Source: Rhodocollybia butyracea (lineage: Eukaryota; Basidiomycota; Agaricomycetes; Agaricales; Omphalotaceae). Taken from it: a stretch of DNA of 64,000 bases. The notes under the pieces were generated by a model. The model searched no databases and was not told the origin of the DNA. It saw nothing but the letters and a program-made list of their open reading frames with translations. Location: contig JADNRY010000030.1 of assembly GCA_015501585.1 (NCBI GenBank), positions 329,474 through 393,473 on the forward strand, read 5' to 3'. The position numbers were made by a program, and so were the translations under genes. Shown here one piece after another: positions 1-10,900 of the stretch (the stretch's first letter is position 1; each line of letters begins with the position of its first letter).

Positions 1-2231
1 TTTGGAGTTGGAAGCAGCGCTTTCTTCAGCTTCAACGCACAAGAAATCTGCATCACTCACTACTATTCATTCTGGCCGCCATATATCTCTTCTGGTCAAT
101 CGTGAAGAACAGGTACAAGCCAATCGAGGGAGTGTAGACGGCCAACACAAGTTACAGGAAGAGTTCGCCAGGTTACAGAAGGGAAAAGCGGATGACACGG
201 ATAATCAAAACGGTCCTCTGACTCCCGGTGCCAATGCTGGCATTGACTGGGGTGAGTGACATTTGTTAAATTTCATGTTTCTTCACTCACAGATTGTGTA
301 GACTTCTGGGGTGCTGTAATATCTGGTTTGTGACCTTTGTACGCCAACTGAACGGAATACCGACATTGCTTAAGATTATCAGAAGTTCGCTACTGAACGG
401 CCGGAGGAATTATCACAGGCCATCGCGGAAGGCATACCATCGACATTAAGAGGAATGATGTGGCAATTGATGTGCTGATATTCTACATTATGCATTTTCT
501 TTCGCTTACACCTCTCAAGGGCTGCAGCAAAGGATCCCGATCTTGAAAGTACATATCTGAAGCTCCTCAAGGAAAGCAGTATTCATGAGAAAGCCATCTT
601 GCGTGATTTAGGGAGGTTAGAACTTACATCGTAATGTAGCATGAGCGCCAACTGACAAGTGGTTTTTTTTAGGACGTTTCCTCATCACGATTTTTTCACC
701 GATGGACAAGGCATAGGGCAGGAGAATCTGTATAATGTGCTGAAAGCCTATTCGATGTGGGTAACGAAATTCTCTTTGGACTCTTCATCATTCAAGATGG
801 AAAATAGATACGATCCTCAAGTTGGCTATTGTCAAGGATTACCTTTTGTTGTTGCCATCCTTTTGCTGAATGTAAGTGGCCGTTTACGAGTAGACTTTTT
901 GTACATGTATTGACATTTCCCCTTCAAGATGCCCGACGAGGAAGCGTTCTCGCTCCTTGTGCGTCTGATGCAAGTATATGACCTTCGAGGTCACTTTCTT
1001 CCTGAGATGCCTAAACTGCAGCTGCGACTGGTGAGGACTTTTCTTCTACCTTATATCGTATGTTGACCTTCATTTTTCTTTATAGTTTCAGGTATGTATG
1101 AAACAAGATGAAGGAGCCCACGCTTGACCCGTCTATAGTTTGACCGCTTGATAGAAGAACTACTTCCAGTCCTCCATGTTCATTTCCTTCGGCAAGGTAT
1201 CAAATCCAGTATGTTCTGCTCTCAAGTTTGTGTCTATTCGTTCGATCCTCGAACTTTCGAACTGACGTTACATCTTCTTAAAGTGGTTCCTGACGTTGTT
1301 TAGGTCAAACAAACTGCTATTGCTTCACGCAACTATCTCTTCTGACATTTTTCGATCTTCTCAGCTATCGGTTCCCGCTTGACATCGTTTTCCGCATATA
1401 CGACAACTGTCTGGCAAGTGGTATTGAAGCAATATTTGGATTCAGTATCGCGCTGCTCCACAAGAATGAGGATTTACTCTTGGAACTCAAGTTTGATGAA
1501 ATACTTGCTTTCCTCAACACAAAATTATTCGACCGATATAAGGTAAAGTGCACCCACTACTCTCCCTTTCAAATTGTTGAGGTTGTTTCTAGCTCGAATC
1601 TGAGGAAGGGCAGGAACAAAAATATCGAGTAAATGAATTCGTCAACGATGCTGTCTCCCTCCGCATCACTCCTTTCTTGCTGGATAGTTACAGCCGCGAG
1701 TACGAAGACATGCTCGTGAGTTGTGCTGTGGATGTTTTATCCTGTCATAGAGGCTAAAGCCAGTCTAGCGGGAAACAAACAAACATGCTATGGAGGTTGA
1801 TGAACTTCGGAACAGCAATCGCTCGCTGTCGGCACAGGTGTAAGTTTCGAGCTGTGATTCTCTTGGGACCTTTCATCATGAACCGCGTTTCCATCAGGAA
1901 AAGACTCGAGTCGAACTTGGCCCAACTTAACGTGGAACATGTCGAACTCTTGGTTAGTGGGATTGCGTTTTGTTTGTGCTTCGATCATCTAATCCAAACA
2001 CCTCAGAATGAACTAGTCAAATCTAGGCTTAGGAACGAGGAAATGGAAGGAGAGCTCGTTCGATACAAGTTATTGTAAGGCTTCTTTTTTAACTGCCACC
2101 TTTTTTGATAAAATTCCTCTAGGTATGCCGAAGCAATGCACGAGAACGAAGACGCTCAATCCTCTCATCGTATGTCGTTGAATCAGATATTTGGTGGTGC
2201 CAAGAGAGGAAGTAACGGCTCTAGAGTCTAA
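1..2231 (+). CDS. TBC-domain Rab GTPase-activating protein (Gyp5-like), 5' truncated
   Basis: Stimulates GTP hydrolysis on Rab/Ypt GTPases in membrane traffic. The open frame enters from the left edge, so the N-terminus is missing. Exons by splice signals: 1-251, 302-325, 375-471, 520-615, 673-756, 808-871, 929-1030, 1086-1091, 1139-1225, 1284-1303, 1365-1542, 1593-1715, 1769-1839, 1898-1952, 2007-2074, 2123-2231. The catalytic arginine finger (ILRDLGRTFP, fitting IxxDxxR) and glutamine finger (YCQG) are both present. The tail after the TBC domain is rich in Glu/Leu/Arg and looks coiled-coil, as in Gyp5/EVI5-type GAPs. One exon is only 6 nt (TTTCAG, 1086-1091). The family assignment is secure; the exact orthologue is inferred. 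Stop TAA at 2229-2231. Confidence 0.88.
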
Positions 2232-2473
2232 TACGCTTTGATTTCGACGTTTTTTGTCTGTTGGGTAACTTAGAACTTGGGTGTCTCCCGTATTGTTTGT
2301 ATCGTTAGCTTGTTTGACGTGGGCCTGTGCGCTGGATTTATGTTTGTAGACTTCATTAACGTTGGTTGTCTTCGGCGGCGTCCAAACATGATTCAGTTTA
2401 CACATGCTCAACTTTGAATCTCTCAGCCGGATTCTGCATTTCCACTTTCAATCATTTACGAATAATCGACGAC

Positions 2474-2722
2474 TCACTTCGACGGCGCCGAAGTGAAGCC
2501 TTCGAACAGTCCTGTCACTGACATGGCCTTATCCCATACCCCTGAATGAAATCCGTCGCGCGTCGGGAGTCTGACTCGGGGCATGAAGCCACCGGCAACG
2601 TAAATGCCAGGCATGAGATTCATGGTAGTGATGCAGACGAAATCTAGCACAAGGACAGGCAAGAACAAAATCATGAACCGCCTCACAGATATCCAACAGT
2701 TAAAACTTGGAGTGCGATACAT
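2474..2722 (-). CDS. possible small membrane protein, unrecognised
   Basis: An open frame of about 82 codons lies between two plus-strand genes. It contains one hydrophobic stretch (FMILFLPVLVLDFVC and onward, about residues 16-30), so a single-pass membrane protein is possible. An acceptor-like CTCTGTAG sits just upstream at about 2743-2750, and a candidate first exon with ATG at 2870-2872 and a GTAAGT donor lies further up. These two do not join in the same frame as this reading frame, so the gene structure is unresolved. I do not recognise a family. It may be non-coding. Confidence 0.25.
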   Translation of the reverse strand: MYRTPSFNCWISVRRFMILFLPVLVLDFVCITTMNLMPGIYVAGGFMPRVRLPTRDGFHSGVWDKAMSVTGLFEGFTSAPSK

Positions 2723-2822
2723 GTCTTTCTTGATGATGAACGGACCTACAGAGAAGAGTTGGAACAGAGAGTATCATTGGTACTAGGAAGAAATACGGAG
2801 AGTCTAGTAATTCTAGATTGAA

Positions 2823-4658
2823 ATGTATACTTACGCGTCAATTGGTGTCTTGTTCTTGCATCCCTCTTTCATGTCACGATTGCTGGTGGATGGCTGGCAA
2901 GTGGTTATTGGCCTTGAAACTCACGTCCAGATAAAATCCAGTCAAAAACTATTTTCAAAATCCCCAACTTCACTTTTGAATCGTTATCCCAACACACAAT
3001 ACAACGCGTTCGATGCAGCATTTCCTGGAACATTACCTCGTTTAAATAGGAAATGTCTTGATCTCGCACTCAGAGCTGCATTGGCTCTCAACTGCTCAAT
3101 AAAAACACGCTCCTCGTTTGATAGAAAACACTACTTTTATTCGGACCAACCTGCAGGCTACCAAATAACTCAGCACTATTCCCCATTTGCTGTCAATGGC
3201 CAATTCACCGCCCCAAAACTTGGAATTCCTGTCCGAATCAAACAGATCCAGCTGGAGCAGGTATATTCGTAAAATCAAAGGCGTCAAAGTGCTGATTTTT
3301 TTTGTAGGACACTGCCAAATCTGTAACGGACGCACGAACACGCACTGCACTCATCGACCTGGACAGAGCAGGGACGGGATTGCTGGAGATTGTCACTGAA
3401 CCGGATTTCAGAAGCTCCACGCAAGCTGCAGAATATATACGTTCATTACAGGAAACGTTGCGCGCTTTAGGTGTTAGTGATGGTAACATGGAAGCGGTGA
3501 GTCTGCTTTCTTAGCCTGGAGCTCATTTTTTCATCTTTATGTGTAGGGATCCTTCAGATGTGACGTGAATGTTTCCATAAACCGCCCCAATGAACCTCCT
3601 GGAACACGCTGTGAAGTCAAAAACATAAACAGCGTCAAGTTTATGGTCGCCGCCATAGGTCAATGATACCTCATGCTCATCTCGGGAAATCGCTCATTCT
3701 GAGGTTTCTTAGAGTACGAAATCCAGCGCCAGAGGCTCCTCCTGGAAACCAACGGACTAGTTCCGCAAGAAACCCGTGGTTTCAACCATGATAGTTGGAA
3801 AACATTCAAAATGCGCGCGAAAGAAGATGCCCCAGAATACCGCTATATGCCGGATCCTAATCTGGGGGTTTTGGTCCTGGGCCAGGTTCGTTTTCCCCTT
3901 TTCTCCTACTTGTTGCTCACAGCAAAGTTTAGGAACATATCGAAAAAGTACGGCGGGAGATGCCTTTGCTTCCTGCTGCTACGCGAGCACGACTACTGGA
4001 AACGTACTCTTCTTCGGGCGTCACTGAGAGCAACATTGATGTCCTCATGAATCTCGATGTTAGTCGTGAAATTCCCTATGATGGTGCTCCGGAATCTACT
4101 ATTGGTGCGGTAGCTTACTTTGAACTACTTTGTTCTCCCGGTCGAGACCCCAAATTTGTTATGAACTGGTAAGACGCAATCACTTTTCTGTCACTGTGTC
4201 TTGAAATGATATCTACTAGGATGATTCAAAATCTGCTGGGCCAGCTTTCTGCTCTCGGGAAATCGTTCTGTTCTGATTACATAGCGGTAGCGCAGATGGG
4301 CGAACTACTCGATCTAGTCGGTACGAAGCAGATGTCGCGATCATCTGCCAAACTCCTCCTCAAGCAAATGCTCATCTCGCCATCAAATACGCCTGTCAAG
4401 CAGTTGGCAGCAGAGATGGATCTACTCTCTTCTGTGCTCTTAAATACAAATACCGCGTCGGTATCGCCAAATGAAGACGACATTCTGCATAATGTCTGCG
4501 TCCGCGCTATAGCTGCTCTACCAAGAGAGATTGAAGCGATTCGAAACGGAAACGATAACGTATACAACAAAGTTATCGGTTGGATCATGCGAGAAACTAA
4601 AGGAAAGGTAGATGCAAAACAGACGAAGAACATGTTGAAGCAATTAATAGATCAATAA
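2823..4658 (+). CDS. PET112: mitochondrial glutamyl-tRNA(Gln) amidotransferase subunit B (GatB/Pet112)
   Basis: Subunit of the GatCAB-type enzyme that converts Glu-tRNA(Gln) to Gln-tRNA(Gln) in mitochondria. Exons: 2823-3260, 3308-3496, 3547-3658, 3713-3885, 3933-4168, 4220-4658, giving about 528 residues in a closed frame. The hallmark [10 protein letters not shown] at the N-terminus, the [14 protein letters not shown] region, the [12 protein letters not shown] block and the EYRYMPDP segment are all present, and the GatB/YqeY domain fills the C-terminal exon. Start uncertain: ATG 2823 gives a longer leader, ATG 2871 gives [10 protein letters not shown] directly before the conserved domain. 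Introns are about 46-54 bp. The gene runs tandem to the TBC gene and converges on the ADCK kinase gene. Confidence 0.95.
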
Positions 4659-4688
4659 TATTGTCTAGGATGGGCTGCTACAAAACTA

Positions 4689-7140
4689 CTACAGTATATT
4701 AAGGCCGGCTGCTGCTTTATGTGCACCCTTGAAGCCTTGTCGTCGTAATCCATAAAGCCAATCACGCAACTTGTAGACGTTTGCTTCAGAGTCCAACCAC
4801 GTTTCGGTAAAAACTAACGCCGTATATCCTCTCTCGTATCTCCTATATATGGGTTAAGCAACGGAGCCGTACAACGGCAGATGTACTCACCACCAACATT
4901 TGAAGTATTCCAACAACAGCCCAAATGAAAGTAGTCCTCTGCTTCTCATCGCGTCAATCAAGCGTTCTTGATCGCTACGCCATACAGACTGCAGACAGAA
5001 TTTAGCTGTAACTAGAAAAATGCGCTAGTGATTTCGGTGAGTACCAATACGAATATGGATAGATGGTCTGGACTCACGATATTTGAGTGTGTGGTGGCAA
5101 GCGAATGATCAAGACTCCTGTAATAGACAACAAAAAATTAATATTAGAAGTACGGAATATTTCGTATTTACCTTGTGAGATCATTCAGCTTCAGCACCAT
5201 AAGCACTCGACGAGGCACTCTTCGAAGAACATCAAAGACGGAGACAAGGAGCCCCTCCTGATTTACCACGGCAGTACGTATGGCCTCCATCTCTTCCTCA
5301 CTTTGCGGTGACACGGTCATCATACCAGATGCTCTCTTGAAAGAAGGTGCGCTATCAGAAGGTCTCTCCTCCCATGTTCCTTCCATAGCTGCACGTCCGG
5401 TCATGGCAGCCTCAAATACCGGATACTGGGAAACCGGTGAGGGGGAGATAACACATCGTGGTATGTACTTACCAGATCGGGGCCTATGTTTCCAACAAGC
5501 TTTGCGTACTTTCGGCGATCCGCGTTGACAGAAGGCGATCCTGGAGCCATTAGAGATAACCAAAACTTGCTATAGTTGACCCTCAACTCATCGTCAAGGT
5601 TGAAGTATTGGCCGTGGTCGAGCAGCACAACTTCAAAGTTATACGGGGACTCGGATCGTAAATCGGCAGGACGAATCAGCAAGTTTCCCGGGTGTGGATC
5701 CTTTGATGATGATTTAGGTGCAATTAATGGAATCGAGGTCTTGGACGTACTGCATGAAACCAGCCATTGATAAATACCATTCGATTAAATATCCGAGAGA
5801 GCTCTATAGCAACTTTGTTGCGATCGATGTTTTTTTCGGCGAGATATTCAAGGTCATCGACCCTACCGCCTTGTATATATTCCATGATGAGAACGCGTTT
5901 GTTTGCCGTGATAACTTTTGGGATGTAAAGCGACGTTTTGACGTGTTCGAATTCACGGGCTGTTATAGTAGCATTAGACGCCTCATGGACGAAATCCATT
6001 TCTTTGGGCAGATTTATCCGCATTTCCTCCTGCGTGTTGTGAGTTGGAAGGTGGTTAAGTATGAATGATGGAGTATCGTACGTACGCCTAGCCATGTTAG
6101 CTCGAATTCTGGGAACCAGTACTTGATCCATCCCAAGGAGACTTCTACCATTTCCATATCCACGTCGGCGAATTCTGCCAGATGAGGATGTTGCAGCTAC
6201 ATGTAGGAGGAAGTTAAGTCAAGTCAAGTGCGAGTTTGATAAACGGATAGCGAACCTTGACAGCTACTTTTTCGCCTGTTTCTCGAAGGCGAGCGACGTG
6301 GACTTGAGCCAGACTGGCCACACCTTGAATACTTTCTGGTAAGCCGTATCGTCCACCTACTAACCAGAGGTTACTCACCAACAGGTTTGCGGTCGAATTC
6401 GACGAATAGCTCGTCTATTGATTGCCTCATATCCGACCGAAACATAGCATCTACCGCTTCATACGTACTCGGTTCACATTGGTCCTGTAATCTGAGAAAA
6501 ATTGAGGTAACGCGGTTATTGGTCGCGTGTAGGTCTCAGACGCACGGTCTCATAGTGGTTGTCCATTCTTTTGGGAGAACAATCAAGGATCCCAGATGCT
6601 GGCCGAGTTTTATGAAGATACCTGGGCATCATGTTACAGAAAGATGGCGAAGCGTGCGCGAAAAGACCCACCCCCGTTTGCAAGGAGTGATCGCAAAACT
6701 CTCGAGGCGCTACGTTTATGGCAATCAGAGTACGCGGCAAATTGTTCCTCCTGCGATCCGTATGTCTTGAAGAAGGTAATTTTGTAGTCGATTACTCCGA
6801 GGATGCAAGCCTCTGTGGTCGGTGAGTAGTGGAACTAATTACGGGATGTACTTCACGCACCTGCCACCCGTGAACAACGAAGTCCAGCTAAAACTGCATA
6901 ACGAAAAGATTTTGAATTGTGGTAGGCAAAAGTTCCTGCGCCAGCTAAGAGAAGTAATGAAACAGGATAGATCCAAGGTTTCCGGTTTACTTGATTCCGG
7001 TTTGAGTACTTTTGGCGGTGATTGGGACTGGTTTGTTTCGCGTACAGACGCCGTTCTGAAGGCCAAAATGGTCTTGATAGAGACCTTTTGCAAGCGTAAG
7101 GCCTTGCGTTAAGAAGGCATATTCGTAAATGCAACATCAT
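4689..7140 (-). CDS. MCP2: ABC1/ADCK (UbiB-type) atypical kinase, mitochondrial, Mcp2/ADCK1-like
   Basis: Twelve exons (7140-6861, 6812-6672, 6621-6546, 6491-6379, 6323-6256, 6196-6086, 6029-5751, 5700-5473, 5425-5172, 5117-5078, 4988-4891, 4842-4689) sum to 614 codons in one frame. A basic Arg-rich leader is followed by a membrane segment (PWIYPVSLLLLAGAGTF, about residues 53-69), fitting the mitochondrial inner membrane. Family signatures: KxGQ motif (FIKLGQHLGS), Ala-rich loop (GVASLAQVH), VAIK-like lysine (EKVAVK), catalytic HADPHPGN and metal-binding LLDHG. ADCK1/Mcp2 members act in mitochondrial lipid homeostasis; coenzyme Q relatives (Coq8) lack this order of features. The acceptor before GVASLAQ was chosen by homology; an alternative acceptor 12 nt upstream keeps the frame. 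Confidence 0.93.
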
Positions 7141-7225
7141 GGAAGTTCATTGACGAGTGTCGTCATCGAAGAAGATTTTTGTTCAATTATATACATAGTA
7201 TATCTTAGTAGAATATAGACACAGT

Positions 7226-7780
7226 TTACTTTTTGTTCTGTACTTCAAATAGCTCGTCAATACCCGACATGCCAGCTTTCAATGTGTTCCATTGGTCGAT
7301 GGTCAACGAGATCCCCTTTTTCCCTGGCTTTAGGTCGCTTTCATCACCATAGTATTCCCGGATATCAACAAATGTGCTGCCTTTGAAGGATCGTACTGTG
7401 GCTCGTTTCTTCTTTCCGAGATCAATGTAATTGTCCCCCTCAGAGTTTTTCTGCATTGCTGGGATGCTGGTCGAAGAAGATGGGTTTATCTAGAGAAAGT
7501 TCAATTAGCAGCTTGTGTTGAGAGGTCAGACAGACGCACAGGCTTTGCTTTTGCTTTTGCTTTTGCCTTTGCCTTTGGTTTGGGCTCATCAGATTGCTCG
7601 CTTTCAGAATCGTCTTCCTCATCATCGTCTTTTTGCTGGTTCGATAAGAGTCTAGTCCTGCGACAAAATGACCGTACATACTGGAGCAAATTTTGGCTTC
7701 TTGGTAGTAATCACCTTCTTGGAAGGCACAGGAGACTCAGACTGGTCAGTTTCCTCTGCTGCAGTTTTTCGCTTGACCAT
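7226..7780 (-). CDS. SUB1: transcriptional coactivator PC4/Sub1
   Basis: Single-stranded-DNA-binding coactivator of RNA polymerase II. Three exons (7780-7682, 7635-7540, 7489-7226) give 152 residues. The N-terminus is a charged, probably disordered linker: acidic DDDEEDDSESE followed by a Lys-Ala run (KAKAKAKAKAK, exon 2). The C-terminal exon carries the PC4 fold, including the conserved FKGSTFVDIREYY and LTIDQWNTLK segments. The start MVKRKTAAEE is the only ATG in frame. It faces the TOM1 gene across only 209 bp, so the two probably share a promoter region. Confidence 0.95.
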
Positions 7781-7989
7781 TGTTACAATGTACTTGAGTG
7801 TAAATAGTCAACAATCGCGAACTTTCGCGTCGCATTTATCGGGACGTGACATCAGCCGACCGCCGGCATTTGTCAGCAATTGCTCACCTTGCCTATGACT
7901 TGTTTTTCGCAGTATTTTCTTTCTCCGCACCTTCGTCCCAAACTGCATCAGGAAACTTCGTGGTTTTCGCGACGAATACGTCGTGAGCA
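7781..7989. promoter_or_regulatory. bidirectional intergenic promoter region, SUB1 / TOM1
   Basis: The 209 bp between the start codons of SUB1 (-) and the HECT ligase (+) must hold both 5' UTRs and promoters. I see no TATA box at a convincing position. Assignment rests on gene geometry alone. Confidence 0.5.
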
Positions 7990-10900
7990 ATGAAGATTCT
8001 TCACAAATCAAAGAGAACGGTTCCACCGGTAAGTTGTTGATCGTGTGTGAAACGACGCGCGTTGACATGTCTCTTTCTCCTCAGCCTCCACAAGTTGCGG
8101 ACCTCATCAACAAACTGATAAACACACCTGACGATGCTCTTGCACAAACTCTCGAGGAGATTGACGCCTGGAAATGGCAGCGTTCAGATCTCAATGCCTG
8201 GATAAAGGTCCTCAACAAATTTGACACTATCCTTGAAGACGTCATTCGTGAATACGATATTGACAACCTCCAAGTTCAAGCCTTTAATCCGAACTCAAAG
8301 AAGTTAGTCTCGGAGATTCTTAAATTTGAGAGACTCTTGTTAGAAAACTCGACGAATCGCAAGATGTTTAATTCGTATGACGTGCGTCCAGTCTGTGTCC
8401 GCACGATAACCTCTTTTGACAAGTAAAACTATAGAGATTGAATAGCTTGCTCTTCACCTCGGACCTAGACATCCTGATCTTGGCTCTGAAGCTCCTTTTG
8501 AGGCCTTCTCAGCAATACTCGGCTCAGCCAGCCGTTTCACAAGCGTTGAACATATCTACGCCACGCTTACTTTCTTTGGCTAAACGATGGCCTCATCTAC
8601 GTGAATACGGGATTGATCTTGTTGACCTTGCCAACGAACAAGGTAGTCCCGAAATCGATGCCCTCCCCACGGAGGCTCGCGAAGTCAACTTTAGCTTTTA
8701 TCGCACGGATTCCGCAACCAAATCGGAGCCCGCCCCTGGTGATTCCACATCTTCACGGAAGCCACCCTCTGTCACTCCAAATCTCACAGGCGCCATTGCA
8801 CTGCATTTGGATGAACAAACTTTACAATCAATGCCTACTATGGAGGTGCTCGCCGACACCCTCCGAACCCATGAGGTTCCAGACTCTGAAAAGTTTGAGC
8901 TGCTTTGTCGTATTCGGGCTGCTACAACATTGGCGAAAGGACGTGAAGCCGACAGAGAAAAGCTGGTTCATATCCGTCTACTTGCAATCGCTATCTTTGG
9001 GCATACCCATCCGGAAAGTCAAGCTTTGTCTACGATCTTTCTGTTCGAGCCCGACTTAATCCCACACGTTGCCGAGCTGCTACACGTCGGTCGAGGTACA
9101 TCCGTTCAGATCCAAACTGCCGCCATTGCTGCTTTGGATGCAATGGCAAGGTATAGGTCCAAAGTTCATGAAGTTCTCACCTCGGTCAACGCTGGAGTCA
9201 ACCATGGAATTCTGATGGGACTGCTTCGCAAAACTGTTAGCGACATCTCTAACCCCGACTGCAAGGTTCCTCATACCTTTGTCGAAGCACTGCTCTCCTT
9301 TGTGACTTTTATTGCTTCCCATGCTTCAGGAGGAAACATGATCGTCGGAGCTGGCCTTATACCTCTTCTGATTCAGATCCTCGAGAACCGACTTTCGATT
9401 AGGCTTCAAGTTGTCTCCAAGACAATGCAGCTTATAGACAATGTCTTGTTCAGTTTCGCTAATGCTTTTAGCCTTTTTTGTAATGCACATGGCGTTGAAG
9501 CACTGGTCGATAGAATCGAGGTGAGTATGCTGTCTGCTTTCCGTTTGCATGGTGTTGAAACGACCACCGCAGTTTGAAGTAGACTTGGATATCCGTGAGC
9601 ATGGAGATCAGCAGAAATCTCGTCAAATCTTTGGGTCGCACGGTGCGTGGTATAGAACGACGAACGGTCTCCTCCTAAGACATTTCTATAGGAGAGCTCC
9701 CTGTCATCCGTGCAGCCGTCTTGAAGCACATTTTGCGTTCCATGCACCGCATGATGCAGTCGTCTGGAACGTCCGAAGGCTTGCGTGGACTAATCGACAT
9801 GCCAATTCTCAAGTCCATCAAGAAAATCATCGAATACAGAGGTCTTTTTGGTCCAAGTGTTCTACCTATCGGTATATTTGACTCTTACAGATACCTTGAA
9901 GTGTGCTTAGTCCTTCTACAGCAATCAACATCATGTCCACGTTTGTCCACAACGAGCCTAGTTCTTTGACCGTCATCCAGGAGGCCGGCTTGCCTGAAAC
10001 TTTCTATAAATCGATTGAGCTTGGTCTTGAACCTGCTATAGAGGTACAAGCAAATGTTGACAGTTGCGTGATTCTTTCTAACATGGTCGTTATGAATAGG
10101 TTATCCAAGCGATTCCGAATGCCATTGGGGCACTCTGCCTCAACGAAATCGGTCAATCTCAACTAGCTGCGCACCCGAGTATCATTCCAGCCATTTTCTC
10201 GATATTCACGTCCGACCGACACCTCAAGATACTTCTAGAGAAGGAAAATGCAGTGCTTATTGGTACAGCGATGGACGAACTTATTCGGCACCACCCCTTC
10301 TTGAAAGCTCCGGTGTTCGATGCGCTCAAGAGCGCTATGACCAAAATCGAAGACCTCGGTCACGCCTATGTACCTCCTGAGGACATACGCCATTTCTACG
10401 AGCTCACAGTAGTTCCTCCCTCTGAAGATAGTGACAAAATGGAAGGTGTGGAATCAACCACCGAGTCGAAGGAGAAGACGACTTCTCCGATCGCCCTTGC
10501 CGCTGCTCTCCTTGATCCTCACAGTGAAGAAGCAATGAGGTTGCATGAAAACAACATCATATCCTTCATCGATGTTTTGGGCAGGGTATGTTTTAGAGTT
10601 TTGTTGTCGTGGTGCTTTGACTTACTTCGATCATAGTTCTTGGAAGGTCTTTTCCAGCACACCCCTCACTGCCGTGACTTCATAACTCGAACTAACGGTC
10701 TTGTCTGCTTGGGCAGGTTCACTGCATTGCCATGTTTACCGTACGATTTCGCGAACAGTGTAGCTTCTGATTCCATGGTTCAGATCATGCGTACCATGAC
10801 TGAAGTCGCGACAAGTGAGACGCTCCAACAGCTGACCCAGCTTGTGAAAGAATCGCTCGAAATCACCCAGGAGTTTTGGACTGTTGACACTGAAGGTTCT

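Noticed and set aside
2870..2873. Opposed start codons sharing the CATG at 2870-2873 (GatB on + and the small frame on -)
   Set aside because: The minus-strand gene could not be spliced in frame, so an exact shared start is probably chance.
7501..7689. Lys-Ala repeat as a separate basic protein
   Set aside because: It is exon 2 of SUB1 with intron sequence on its 5' side.
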